From contig NZ_JANBBE010000005.1 of the NCBI RefSeq assembly GCF_024648825.1, positions 124,001-188,000 on the forward strand: DNA of 64,000 nucleotides, read 5' to 3'. A program made the position numbers and the translations under genes. The notes under the pieces were generated by a model. That model was not told the DNA's origin. It searched no databases and saw nothing but the letters and a program-made list of their open reading frames with translations. The stretch is from Lentzea californiensis (lineage in GTDB: Bacteria > Actinomycetota > Actinomycetes > Mycobacteriales > Pseudonocardiaceae). Of this stretch, positions 42,288-50,490 are shown one piece after another. The stretch's first letter is position 1; every line of letters begins with the position of its first letter.

Positions 42288-44396
42288 ATGGCTCGCGTCC
42301 GCTCCATCTGCACGGTGGTCGCCGTGCTCCTCGGCTTCGCGGTGGTCCCGGCACAGGCCGCTCCCACCCTGCTCTCCCAGGGCAGACCCGCCGTCGCCTC
42401 GTCGATCGAGAACGGCGGCACCCCGGCTTCGGCCGCGGTCGACGGCGACGCGGGCACCCGCTGGTCCAGCGAGTGGAGTGCCCCGCAGTGGTTGCGCGTC
42501 GACCTCGGTGCCCCCTCGACGCTCAGCAGGGTCGAGCTCGACTGGGAGGGCGCCTACGCGACGGCGTTCGAGATCCAGGTCTCCGCCGACGGCAGCGCGT
42601 GGCAGCCGGTCCGTTCGGTGACCGGTGCCACCGGCGGCCGGCAGGGCTACGACGTCACCGGCACCGGCCGGTACGTCCGGGTGCACGCCACCCAGCGCGC
42701 CAACGGGTACGGCGTCTCGCTGTGGGAGTTCCGGGTCTTCGGCACGCAGGGCGGTGCCGTACCGGGAAGCGGCGTGCACGTCACCGGGTCGCAGGGCGAC
42801 TGGCAGCTCACGGTCGACGGTCAGCCGTGGGTCGTGAAGGGCCTGACCTGGGGGCCGCCCGCCGCGGACGCCGCGCGGTACATGCCCGAGCTGAAGTCGA
42901 TGGGCGTCAACACCCTGCGCACCTGGGGCACGGACGCCTCGACCCGCCCGCTGCTCGACGCGGCCGCGTCCCACGGCCTGCGCGTGATCAACGGCTTCTG
43001 GATGCAGCCCGGTGGCGGTCCCGGTTCCGGCGGCTGCGTGAACTACGTGACCGACACCCAGTACAAGGCCGACACGCTCGGGCAGATCCGCCAGTGGGTC
43101 ACCACCTACAAGGACCACTCCGGCGTCCTGATGTGGAACGTCGGCAACGAGTCCATCCTCGGCCTGCAGAACTGCTACTCCGGCACCGAACTGGAGAACC
43201 AACGCGTCGCGTACGCCCGTTACCTGAACGAGGCGGCGCGGGCGATCCACGCCATCGACACCAGCCACCCGGTGACGAACACCGACGCGTGGACCGGTGC
43301 GTGGGTGTACCTCAAGGCTTACACGCCCGACCTCGACCTGTACTCCGTCAACTCCTACGGCAACGTCTGCCAGGTGCGGCAGGACTGGATCTCCGGCGGC
43401 TACACCAAGCCGTACATCCTGACCGAGGCCGGTCCGGCGGGGGAGTGGGAGGTGCCGGACGACGCCAACGGCGTTCCGGCCGAGCCGACCGACGTGCAGA
43501 AGCGCGACGGCTACACCCAGGCGTGGAACTGCATCACCGGCCACACCGGAGTCTCGTTCGGCGGCACGCTCTTCCACTACGGCACGGAGTACGACTTCGG
43601 CGCGGTCTGGTTCAACCTCACGCCCGCGGGCAAGAAGCGGCTCTCCTTCTACGCGGTCCAGCGCGCGTTCGGCGGCGCCACTCCCGCGAACACCCCGCCG
43701 GTGATCTCCGCGATGAACGTTCCGCAGACCGTCGCGGCCGGCGCACCGCTGACCATCGACGTCGCCGCTGCTGATCCCAACGGTGACGCCATCGCGTGGT
43801 CGGCCGCGTTCAACAGCAAGTACATCGACAACAGCGGTGCTCTGGCCGCGACACCGGTCCAGGTCAGCGGGAACCGGCTCACCGTCACCGCCCCGGACCG
43901 GCTCGGCGTGTGGAAGGTCTACGTCCTGGCCGAGGACGGGCGCGGCAACATCGGCATCGAGACCCGCTCGGTCCGGGTCGTGGCGCCGCAGCCGTCGGGC
44001 GTGAACGTGGCCCAGGGCAGAGCGACCACCGCCTCGTCCTACCAGCAGGCCGGTGACGGAGCGCCGTTCCCGCCGTCGAACGTGGTGGACGGCGGCGGTT
44101 CCTCGCGCTGGGCCACCGACTGGGCCGATCCGCAGTGGCTCCGGGTCGACCTCGGCGCGGTGACGACGTTCCAGCACGTCCAGCTGGTGTGGGAGGGCGC
44201 TTTCGGTCGTGCGTACGAGATCCAGGTGTCCGACGACGGCAACGGCTGGCGCCCGGTGCACGGCACGACGACCGGGAACGGTGGCGTGGACTCGATCGAC
44301 GTGACGGCGACCGCCCGGTACGTCCGGCTGCACGCCACGCAACGAGGAACCGGCTTCGGCTACCCGCTCTACGAGTTCGGCGTCTACCGGCGTTGA
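42288..44396 (+). CDS. Secreted glycoside hydrolase (clan GH-A TIM barrel) flanked by two CBM32 domains
   Basis: A 702-residue exported enzyme with a signal peptide about 1-24, CBM32 about 27-155, and a TIM barrel about 165-470 resembling the GH2 C-terminal/GH5-like barrel. Acid/base Glu288 lies in MWNVGNES and nucleophile Glu380 in LTEAGP. A cadherin/Ig-like linker domain fills about 475-570, and a second CBM32 about 580-702. The start has AGGAGG four bases before the ATG. The first CBM32 shares ENGGTPASAAVDG and TRWSS with the module of the 38491 gene, implying recent module copying. The substrate is probably a galactose-, glucosamine- or glucuronate-containing glycan. Controlled by the strongest promoter/operator of the island. 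Confidence 0.88.
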   Translation: MARVRSICTVVAVLLGFAVVPAQAAPTLLSQGRPAVASSIENGGTPASAAVDGDAGTRWSSEWSAPQWLRVDLGAPSTLSRVELDWEGAYATAFEIQVSADGSAWQPVRSVTGATGGRQGYDVTGTGRYVRVHATQRANGYGVSLWEFRVFGTQGGAVPGSGVHVTGSQGDWQLTVDGQPWVVKGLTWGPPAADAARYMPELKSMGVNTLRTWGTDASTRPLLDAAASHGLRVINGFWMQPGGGPGSGGCVNYVTDTQYKADTLGQIRQWVTTYKDHSGVLMWNVGNESILGLQNCYSGTELENQRVAYARYLNEAARAIHAIDTSHPVTNTDAWTGAWVYLKAYTPDLDLYSVNSYGNVCQVRQDWISGGYTKPYILTEAGPAGEWEVPDDANGVPAEPTDVQKRDGYTQAWNCITGHTGVSFGGTLFHYGTEYDFGAVWFNLTPAGKKRLSFYAVQRAFGGATPANTPPVISAMNVPQTVAAGAPLTIDVAAADPNGDAIAWSAAFNSKYIDNSGALAATPVQVSGNRLTVTAPDRLGVWKVYVLAEDGRGNIGIETRSVRVVAPQPSGVNVAQGRATTASSYQQAGDGAPFPPSNVVDGGGSSRWATDWADPQWLRVDLGAVTTFQHVQLVWEGAFGRAYEIQVSDDGNGWRPVHGTTTGNGGVDSIDVTATARYVRLHATQRGTGFGYPLYEFGVYRR

Positions 44397-44397
44397 G

Positions 44398-44709
44398 CTA
44401 CAACAACTCCACGAGCACGACCACGCCGTCCGACGGTTCGACGGCGCTGGTGCTGACCAGATCACCGTGACGGACCCGCCCGTCGCCGCTCACGTCCACG
44501 TGAGCGGCGACGTTCAGCATCGGCCCATCAGCCAGGCCGAAGTCGAAGGGCAGGCGCTGCTCGGCGGTGTCGTCGCGGCGGAACTCGCCGACGTGCTCGG
44601 CCTTCGTGACGGCCGGCGCGTCGGCGAGGGAGACGTCGAGCAGCCGCACCCGCAGCACCGCCCGGCCGAACGCGGGCGTTCCCGCCGGGATCACGACGGT
44701 GCCGTGCAC
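44398..44709 (-). CDS. YbaY/YscW-like small beta-rich protein
   Basis: A 103-residue protein: HGTVVIPAGTPAFGRAVLRVRLLDVSLADAP fits the YbaY/YscW (type III secretion lipoprotein chaperone) beta-sandwich family, in which a similar GxVxxxxR..LPxxAxLxVxLxDVS pattern is common. There is no signal peptide or lipobox in this start choice. The GTG at 44709 lies four bases after the stop of the orphan-domain gene, hence co-translated. It is the last gene of the astacin operon and converges with the hydrolase gene, leaving a single base between them. The role is unknown. Confidence 0.65.
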   Translation of the reverse strand: MHGTVVIPAGTPAFGRAVLRVRLLDVSLADAPAVTKAEHVGEFRRDDTAEQRLPFDFGLADGPMLNVAAHVDVSGDGRVRHGDLVSTSAVEPSDGVVVLVELL

Positions 44710-44713
44710 CAGA

Positions 44714-44971
44714 TCAGTTGAGCACGGCGAAACGGGCCTCGATGTCGACGGGACCACCGGTGAGGTTGCGGATCTCGATGAAGTACTTGATCAGCCCGGC
44801 GGCCTGCCGGTCGACCTGCACCTTCCACTCGACCTGCGCGGCGCCGTCGACCATCGGCCACGTCGGCACCACCATCCACACGACCCGCCAGCCCTCCGGC
44901 CAGCTGTGGGTGAACCAGCGCCGCGACGACCCGCCGGGCACCTGTCCCCGGAACTGCACACCAAGTCGCAT
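44714..44971 (-). CDS. Free-standing copy of the astacin-linked C-terminal domain (85 aa)
   Basis: An 85-residue beta-rich protein, MRLGVQFRGQVPGGSSRRWF and onward. It matches the last 85 or so residues of the astacin protease encoded 211 bases upstream: both share RRWFTHSWP or KRWFTHSWP, VPT, VDGAAQVEW, and the closing NLTGG-VD-EAR--VL. The protease C-terminal domain has thus been duplicated as a separate gene, or the reverse. No signal peptide is present. It may be a partner, inhibitor or assembly module for the protease. AAGGGAGAG precedes the ATG and overlaps the stop of the acidic small gene. Confidence 0.75.
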   Translation of the reverse strand: MRLGVQFRGQVPGGSSRRWFTHSWPEGWRVVWMVVPTWPMVDGAAQVEWKVQVDRQAAGLIKYFIEIRNLTGGPVDIEARFAVLN

Positions 44972-44984
44972 CGGGACTCTCCCT

Positions 44985-45170
44985 TCACTCTGCTTCGGGG
45001 GCGGGACCGGCGTCCTCGGACGCGTGCGAGGCCTCTTCGGCCACGGCGTCCTCGGTGTCCTGCACGGCATCCGGCGCCGCGCCACCGTTGTCCGCGGTTT
45101 CCAGTGGCTCGGCGAGGACCAGGTCGTCGAGCGACGCGGGGGCGGCCCCGCCGTCGAGGTCGGCGCTCAT
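44985..45170 (-). CDS. Highly acidic 61-residue protein in astacin operon
   Basis: A 61-residue protein made almost only of Asp, Glu, Ala, Gly, Pro, Ser, Thr and a few aliphatics, with just two His and no Lys, Arg, Cys, Tyr, Phe or Trp. A short hydrophobic patch, LDDLVLAEPLE, lies at 14-24. It is expected to be disordered. The ATG has AGGAGCTGCC upstream and lies 11 bases after the protease stop; its own stop overlaps the next gene's ribosome site. Nothing known to me matches. It could be a protease inhibitor, chaperone or peptide precursor. Translation signals make a real gene likely. Confidence 0.6.
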   Translation of the reverse strand: MSADLDGGAAPASLDDLVLAEPLETADNGGAAPDAVQDTEDAVAEEASHASEDAGPAPEAE

Positions 45171-45181
45171 GGCAGCTCCTC

Positions 45182-46228
45182 TCACAGTGCGCCCGGCGAC
45201 CAGCCGAGCACGTCGTAGCGGGCCTCGACGTCGACCTGGCCGCCGGTCAGGTTCGTGATGGCGAGGAAGTACTTGAGCAGCCCACCGGACTGCCGGGTGA
45301 CCTGGGTGGTCCACTCGACCTGCGCCGCGCCGTCGACCGCGGGCGCCGTCGGCACGACCGTCCACAGGACGTACCAGTGGGCGGGCCAGCTGTGGGTGAA
45401 CCACCGCTTGGTCGTGCCGGCCGGGACGGACCCGGTGAACTGCACGCCCCGGAACACCGCCGCCGGTTCGAGGCCGCTGTACATCGCCCGCACCGCCGCG
45501 CAGTCGCCGGGACTGAGGCCCTCGCGCTGGCCGATCTCGGCGTTCTGGACCGGCGTCATCGTGTCGCGGCCGGTGTCGATCGCGAACGCCCGCCGCGGGT
45601 AGTGCATGATCGAGTGGTAGTCGTACGGCCCGACGTCGTCGCCGTCGGTGATGTGCTGGTTGAAGTTGTGGGCGCTCTGCTGCTGGATGTTCGTGAAATC
45701 GATCGTCACGAAGTTGTTGCGGTCCTCGCGGCTCTGCTCGTGCCACAAGCCGGCGCTGTGCCCGATTTCGTGAATGGTGGCGCCGGTCTCGCAGCCGAGG
45801 GCGAGCGTGATGTTCTGCTGGTTTCCGCGCATGCCCACGGGAGAACTGCAGCCACCGCCGGGCTGGAAACGAATGAAATTCGTGTCCGTCGCGGTTCGCG
45901 GTACCAGACGAATGCGGGTGTTGCGTTCCCAGTGCGCGATCGCGTTGTGCACGCGGGCCTGGTTCGGCAGGTTCGGGTCGATCTCGAACGGCACCCGGCC
46001 ACCCGGCCAGCGGAACTGCTGACCTGGGACGACCACGCCCTTCTCGCGGACCTCGCCTTCCTGTACGAGGGTGAGCACGATGTCGCCCTCGACCATCGGC
46101 TCGCCGTCGACCACGGTGTACAGAACGGCTTTCGCGCCCTGGTTCCGCGTTTCGATCACACCGGTTCTGAGTTCGGGGCCGACGCGGAACTGGCCGCTGC
46201 CGGTCACCGTGCCACTCGGCTCGGTCAT
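45182..46228 (-). CDS. Astacin-type (M12A) zinc metalloprotease without signal peptide, with C-terminal WFTHSWP domain
   Basis: A 348-residue protein. A propeptide-like region spans 1-68, then the astacin catalytic domain with HEIGHSAGLWHEQSRED (zinc ligands His153, His157, His163; catalytic Glu154) and Met-turn SIMHYPRRAF (Met208, Tyr210). A C-terminal beta domain about 258-345 is also encoded alone by the gene at 44714-44971. No Sec or Tat signal is seen at the ATG (46228, with GGGAGGG upstream), and the in-frame extension upstream offers none. Astacins usually act outside the cell, so export by an unconventional route, lysis or injection is possible. It is the first gene of a four-gene operon. 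Confidence 0.88.
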   Translation of the reverse strand: MTEPSGTVTGSGQFRVGPELRTGVIETRNQGAKAVLYTVVDGEPMVEGDIVLTLVQEGEVREKGVVVPGQQFRWPGGRVPFEIDPNLPNQARVHNAIAHWERNTRIRLVPRTATDTNFIRFQPGGGCSSPVGMRGNQQNITLALGCETGATIHEIGHSAGLWHEQSREDRNNFVTIDFTNIQQQSAHNFNQHITDGDDVGPYDYHSIMHYPRRAFAIDTGRDTMTPVQNAEIGQREGLSPGDCAAVRAMYSGLEPAAVFRGVQFTGSVPAGTTKRWFTHSWPAHWYVLWTVVPTAPAVDGAAQVEWTTQVTRQSGGLLKYFLAITNLTGGQVDVEARYDVLGWSPGAL

Positions 46229-46396
46229 CGTGCCCTCCCGTCATGGCAGAAGACGAACAAGCCTGATCCCGAATGGCCGCAACGCCTAGGGCCGAACGGC
46301 TCCGCCGCATTCGTCGAATTGATGGAGAGTCCAAAGTGGCGGTGTAACGGGAAAGCGCCGGAAGGCGACCTCATCGATCGGGCTAATGTCGGCGGT

Positions 46397-46984
46397 ATGC
46401 CTTCCGCTGTCATCGTCGAGTACGACGCCGCCTGGCCGCTTCGCGCACAGCACCTCCTCGGCGGGGTGCGGTCGGCGTTCGCTGCACTGCCCGGGGCGGA
46501 CGCCTTCGACTACGAGCACATCGGGTCGACCGCGGTGCCGGGGCTCGGTGCGAAGCCGATCGTCGACCTGCAGGTGCGCATGCCGGACCCGCCGTCGCTG
46601 GCCCGGCTGACCGAGGTCCTGGCGCCCACGCCGTTCGTGCCGGCGCACGGTTCGAGGCCGGATTCCCCTGGCGTGCACCGGGATGCCAGAAGGCCTGGGG
46701 ACCGAGCCGACGACGCCGCCTACGAGAAGCGCCTGTTCCACTCGCCGGCCGAGAGCGCCATCCTGCACGTCCGCCGCGCGGACTCGCCGTTCGCGCGGTG
46801 GGTGGTGGACCTCCGCGACTGGCTGCGGTGCCACCCCGACCAGGCCCGGCGCTACGAGCAGATCAAGCGCGAGCTCGCCGACGAACACGCGGGCGAGCCG
46901 GACTACGACGACTACACCCGCGCCAAGACCGCTTTCTTCAACGACATCCAGCCCCAGGTCAGGGACTGGGCAGCCGGATCGTGA
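46397..46984 (+). CDS. GrpB family (UPF0157) nucleotidyltransferase-like protein
   Basis: A 195-residue protein of the GrpB/UPF0157 family: YEHIGSTAVPGLGAKPIVDLQV holds the GS...D-x-D nucleotidyltransferase-type motif, and the C-terminus has the family's FHSPAESAILHVRRADSPF and YTRAKTAF. The biochemical role is unsettled; an oligo-nucleotidyl transfer function is inferred from fold. TAATGT lies seven bases before the ATG (leaderless). It is divergent from the astacin operon, and its 3' end overlaps the converging kinase gene by 26 bases. Confidence 0.85.
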   Translation: MPSAVIVEYDAAWPLRAQHLLGGVRSAFAALPGADAFDYEHIGSTAVPGLGAKPIVDLQVRMPDPPSLARLTEVLAPTPFVPAHGSRPDSPGVHRDARRPGDRADDAAYEKRLFHSPAESAILHVRRADSPFARWVVDLRDWLRCHPDQARRYEQIKRELADEHAGEPDYDDYTRAKTAFFNDIQPQVRDWAAGS

Positions 46985-48065
46985 CGCGCAGGCCGCCCTC
47001 GGGACGCGGAACGATGTCGAGGGCGCCGTCGTGCGCGCGGACGATGCTGTGCACGATGGCGAGTCCCAGGCCGACTCCGGCGTGATCGTCGTCGCGGACG
47101 CGCTCGCCGCCGCGCTGGAACGGTTCGGTGAGCGTCGGCACCAGGTCCGCGGGGAGCTGACGGCCGGTGTTCTCGATCCGGACGACGCACGCCCGGTGCT
47201 GCGGTTCGGTGTGGACGGTGACGCTGCCGCCGGTCGGGAGGTTGTGGACGATGGCGTTCTGGACGAGGTTCGTCACCATCCGCAGGAGCAGCTCCGCGGA
47301 ACCGGTGGTGGTCGCGGGCTCACCGGTGACCTCGAGCTCGATCCCGCGCCGTTCCGCCAGGGGCAGCAGGGTTTCGGCTGCTTCCTCGGCGACCAGGGAC
47401 AGGTCGACGGACGCACGGGTGAACACGCCCCGCTCGCCGCGGCTGAGCAGCAGCAGGGCCTCGGTGAGGTCGATCGCGCGGCGGCTCGCGGTGTGCAGGC
47501 GGTCGAGGAGTTCGGCGTCGACCAGAGACGGATCCTCGCGGGCCACGTCGAGCAGTGACTGGGAGATCGCCAGCGGGGTGCGCAGTTCGTGGGAGGCGTT
47601 GGCGGCGAACCTGCGCTGCTCGCCGACGTGCGACTCGAGCTTCTCGAGCATGGTGTCGAAGACGTCGGAGAGTTCGCGGAACTCGTCGGCTTTGCCGGGC
47701 AGCCGGATCCGGTGCGACAGCGACCCCTTCGCGGCCAGCCTGGCGGCGTCCGCGATCTTGTCGAGCGGGGAGAGCATGCGGCCGGCCAGGATCCATCCGC
47801 CGAGCAGGCCGAACGCCACCAGGAACACCATGGCGATCGCGGCGGCGCGGCCGAAGATGCGGGAGAGCAGGTAGCGGTTGGGGCTGGTGAAGAGCAGGCC
47901 CTGGTCGTTGTCGGGGACGTAGCGCAGCAGGTCCCACCAGGCCAGCCCGATCAGGACGGCGCCGGCCACGACGACGATGCCCGCGTAGCTCAGGGTGAAC
48001 TTCCAGCGCGCGCTGAGTCCCGGGGGCCGAGCCCCTGTCCTGCAGGTCTCGTCCGTGACTCTCAT
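46959..48065 (-). CDS. Sensor histidine kinase, EnvZ/VanS-like
   Basis: A 368-residue kinase with two transmembrane helices (about 27-46 and 75-97) around a short exported loop, HAMP about 98-150, HisKA box ASHELRTPLAISQSLL with His159, N-box NLVQNAIVHN, and G-boxes GVGLGLAIVHSI. It starts at an ATG overlapping the response regulator stop (ATGA). A VanZ-like gene lies just upstream of the pair, so cell-envelope stress or glycopeptide-type signals are plausible; that is inference. Confidence 0.92.
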   Translation of the reverse strand: MRVTDETCRTGARPPGLSARWKFTLSYAGIVVVAGAVLIGLAWWDLLRYVPDNDQGLLFTSPNRYLLSRIFGRAAAIAMVFLVAFGLLGGWILAGRMLSPLDKIADAARLAAKGSLSHRIRLPGKADEFRELSDVFDTMLEKLESHVGEQRRFAANASHELRTPLAISQSLLDVAREDPSLVDAELLDRLHTASRRAIDLTEALLLLSRGERGVFTRASVDLSLVAEEAAETLLPLAERRGIELEVTGEPATTTGSAELLLRMVTNLVQNAIVHNLPTGGSVTVHTEPQHRACVVRIENTGRQLPADLVPTLTEPFQRGGERVRDDDHAGVGLGLAIVHSIVRAHDGALDIVPRPEGGLRVTIRLPSP

Positions 48066-48754
48066 CGAACGGACTTGCAGGACAGGGACTCGCCATCCGC
48101 GTCGATGCGGTAGCCGACACCCGGCACGGTCGCGATGAGCCACGGTTCGCCGAGTCGCTTGCGCAGCGCCGAGACCGTGATGCGGACGGCGTTCGTGAAC
48201 GGGTCGGCGTTCTCGTCCCAGGCCCGTTCCAGCAGCTCCTCGGCGCTGACGACGCCGCCCTGAGCGCCGACCAGCACCTCGAGCACCGCGAACTGCTTGC
48301 GGGTCAGCGCGACGTACTGCCCGTCGCGGAAGACCTCACGCCGGAACGGGTCGAGCCGCAGACCGCCGATCTCGCTGACCGGTGGCCGTGCGTAGGCCCG
48401 CCTGCGGGCGAGCGCCCGCAGGCGCAACACCAGTTCCCGCAGCTCGAACGGCTTGGTCAGGTAGTCGTCGGCACCGAGCCCGAACCCCGACGCCTTGTCG
48501 TCGATCCGGTCGGCGGCGGTGAGCATGAGGATCGGCATGCCGCTGCCGGACGCGACGATCCACCGCGCGATCTCGTCCCCGGACGGTCCGGGCACGTCGC
48601 GGTCGAGCACCGCGAGGTCGTAGGAGTTGACGCTGAGCAGCTCCAGCGCCGTGTCGCCGTCCCCGGCGATGTCCGCGGCGATCGCCTCCAGCCGGAGCCC
48701 GTCGCGGACGGCCTCGGCCAGGTAGGGCTCGTCCTCCACGATCAGCACACGCAT
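48062..48754 (-). CDS. OmpR/PhoB family response regulator (VanR-like position)
   Basis: A 230-residue regulator with acidic pocket EDE, Asp51 in LAVLDRDVPGPSG, conserved Thr and Lys (LTAADR, LTKPFELREL), and a C-terminal winged helix ALTRKQFAVLEVLVG through GVGYRIDADGE. On the minus strand TAGGCT (48766-48761) is six bases before the ATG, predicting its own leaderless transcript rather than read-through from VanZ. Its partner kinase is downstream, coupled by ATGA. Confidence 0.93.
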   Translation of the reverse strand: MRVLIVEDEPYLAEAVRDGLRLEAIAADIAGDGDTALELLSVNSYDLAVLDRDVPGPSGDEIARWIVASGSGMPILMLTAADRIDDKASGFGLGADDYLTKPFELRELVLRLRALARRRAYARPPVSEIGGLRLDPFRREVFRDGQYVALTRKQFAVLEVLVGAQGGVVSAEELLERAWDENADPFTNAVRITVSALRKRLGEPWLIATVPGVGYRIDADGESLSCKSVR

Positions 48755-48792
48755 GCCGTCAGCCTAGGGAGCGAGGCATATCGCCCGCATAT

Positions 48793-49359
48793 TCAGACCG
48801 CGGCCAGGTGCCGTTCCTCCGCCGGCGCGGGCTTGGGGCGCCACCACCACCGCGACAGGAGCGAGGCCAGCGCCGCACCCGCGGCGTTGAGCAGCACGTC
48901 GTCCACAGAGGACACCCGGTCCAGCCGCAGCACGAACTGCGCGATCTCCAGCAACGCGGAGCAGGCCGCCGCGAACGCCAGCACCCGCCACACCGACCGC
49001 AGCGCCGCGAACCTCAGCGGGGCGAAGAACCCGAGCGCCGCGAACACCAGCATGTTGCCGACGATCTGACCCGCGTCCCGGTGCTCGACGAGGTCGATCA
49101 GGTCCGCGAACGGCACCAGGCTCAGCTCTCCCGCGGTGCCGGGCTCCGCACCGGGCAGCATGATGATCCACACCCAGGGCAGCGTCCCGTAGACCATGCC
49201 GACTTCGGCCAGCGCCGTCCGCCACGGGTGCGGGTTCTTGCCGAGCTTGCGGTGGAGAGCCAGGAGCAGCATCGCGAGCACGGCCACCGGAATCCCGAGC
49301 ACCGCGCCGACCACGACCCCGGTCTCCGTACCGACCCACTCCTGCCAGGTGTTGAGCAC
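48793..49359 (-). CDS. VanZ family membrane protein
   Basis: A 188-residue membrane protein with about five helices and the VanZ pattern (LSLVPFADLIDLVEH, NMLVFAALGFFAPLRF, LLEIAQFVLRLDRVSSVDDVLLNAAGAALA). VanZ proteins raise teicoplanin tolerance in some bacteria, and many are uncharacterised envelope proteins. The GTG start at 49359 has GGGGAG upstream. It lies 38 bases upstream of the VanR-like regulator, on the same strand. Confidence 0.88.
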   Translation of the reverse strand: MLNTWQEWVGTETGVVVGAVLGIPVAVLAMLLLALHRKLGKNPHPWRTALAEVGMVYGTLPWVWIIMLPGAEPGTAGELSLVPFADLIDLVEHRDAGQIVGNMLVFAALGFFAPLRFAALRSVWRVLAFAAACSALLEIAQFVLRLDRVSSVDDVLLNAAGAALASLLSRWWWRPKPAPAEERHLAAV

Positions 49360-49461
49360 GCTCCCCAGTGAAGGCGCACGGCCGTTGCGAGGGCGTACGC
49401 GTTTTTCGATACGTGGACGATATGCGGCCCGGCCAGGCGGTCGGCGAGGCCCTCGCGGAGA

Positions 49462-50490
49462 ATGCCTGACGTGCTGGAGGCGAGGCTGCTTGCGACGGTG
49501 TCCCGTCTCGCGGGTCCGATCCGCGGCGCGAGCGTCGTCCTGATCAGCCTCTTCGGCGCCCTCTCGCTCCACTCGCCGCTGGGCTGGTCGCTGTGCGCGG
49601 CGGTCGCGGTGAGCGCGGTCGCCGACTTCCGGCTGCCGCGCGTCGCGTTGCCGGTGGCGTTCCTGCGGGTCGTGGTGCTGTCGGTGGTGCTGGGGGCCGA
49701 TGCCGACCAGTGGGTGCTGACGGTGCTCACGACGACGTTGATCACCTGGCAGTGGCAGTGGCCGCCGAAGGTCAGCGTGCCCGCGACGGTCGCGTTGCTC
49801 GCGGTGCAGGTCGTGACGACCGGGCCCGGCGTGCTCGTGCGGGCGGTGCTGGAGTCGGTGCTCGCCCGGCTGTCGTACGAGTTGTTGCGCAGGTCGGGCC
49901 GGCGGGTGGACCTGCTCAGGGAACGCGCCGCCGAACGGAGCCGGGCCGCGGCCGTCGCGCTCGACCAGGGCAGGCGGGAGCGGGAGTACCTCGCGCTGCT
50001 GCACGACACGGCTGCCGCGACGTTCCTGATGGCCGCGCACGGTGGTGATCCGGAGGAGGTCGCGGCTCAGGCGCGCCGCGACCTGGTCGTGCTGGCCGAA
50101 CGGGGCAACGCGCAGGGGACGGTGGACCTCGGGGCCGCGCTCACGGCGGTGGCGCGGGACAGCGCCGTGCACGTGCGGGTGGAGGCAGAGGTCGTGCCGG
50201 TGCCAGCCGGGGTCGCGCTGCAGTTCGTGCGGGCCGCGCGTGAGCTGCTCACGAACGTCGAGCGTCACGCGGGCACCACCGAAGCCGATCTGACGGTGAC
50301 GCGGGCGCGCGGCGCGGTGGTCGTGATCAAGGACGGCGGCCGGGGCTTCGTGCCCGCCGACGTGCCCGAGCACCGGCGTGGCCTGCGCGGGTCGGTGGTC
50401 GGGCGCCTCGAAGCGGCCGGAGGTACCGCGGTGGTCGAGTCGGGACCGGCGGGTACCACCGCGCGGCTGGAGTGGACCGCCGATGACTGA
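49462..50490 (+). CDS. NarL-type sensor histidine kinase (first sensor of a twin-sensor operon)
   Basis: About 342 residues with four or five membrane helices in residues 20-140, a coiled linker, and LALLHDTAAATFLM in the DHp position (candidate His181). The HATPase domain keeps an N-box RELLTNVERHAG and a G-box KDGGRGFVP, so ATP binding looks intact though divergent from HisKA_3. The ATG at 49462 is used; GTG 49471 with GGAG upstream is an alternative. Overlaps the next gene by eight bases. Confidence 0.8.
   Translation: MPDVLEARLLATVSRLAGPIRGASVVLISLFGALSLHSPLGWSLCAAVAVSAVADFRLPRVALPVAFLRVVVLSVVLGADADQWVLTVLTTTLITWQWQWPPKVSVPATVALLAVQVVTTGPGVLVRAVLESVLARLSYELLRRSGRRVDLLRERAAERSRAAAVALDQGRREREYLALLHDTAAATFLMAAHGGDPEEVAAQARRDLVVLAERGNAQGTVDLGAALTAVARDSAVHVRVEAEVVPVPAGVALQFVRAARELLTNVERHAGTTEADLTVTRARGAVVVIKDGGRGFVPADVPEHRRGLRGSVVGRLEAAGGTAVVESGPAGTTARLEWTADD

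Noticed and set aside
44985..45170. The acidic 61-residue protein as prokaryotic ubiquitin-like protein (Pup)
   Set aside because: Size is similar, but it lacks the C-terminal Gly-Gly-Gln/Glu and Pup's central helix pattern, and there are no proteasome genes nearby.
44985..45170. The acidic 61-residue protein as a RiPP precursor
   Set aside because: No Cys, Ser/Thr-dense core, known leader motif or modifying enzyme is present; it remains only a remote possibility.
44567..46396. A long plus-strand extension upstream of GrpB
   Set aside because: It is antisense to the astacin operon; GrpB homology begins at the ATG at 46397, with a -10 box just before it.
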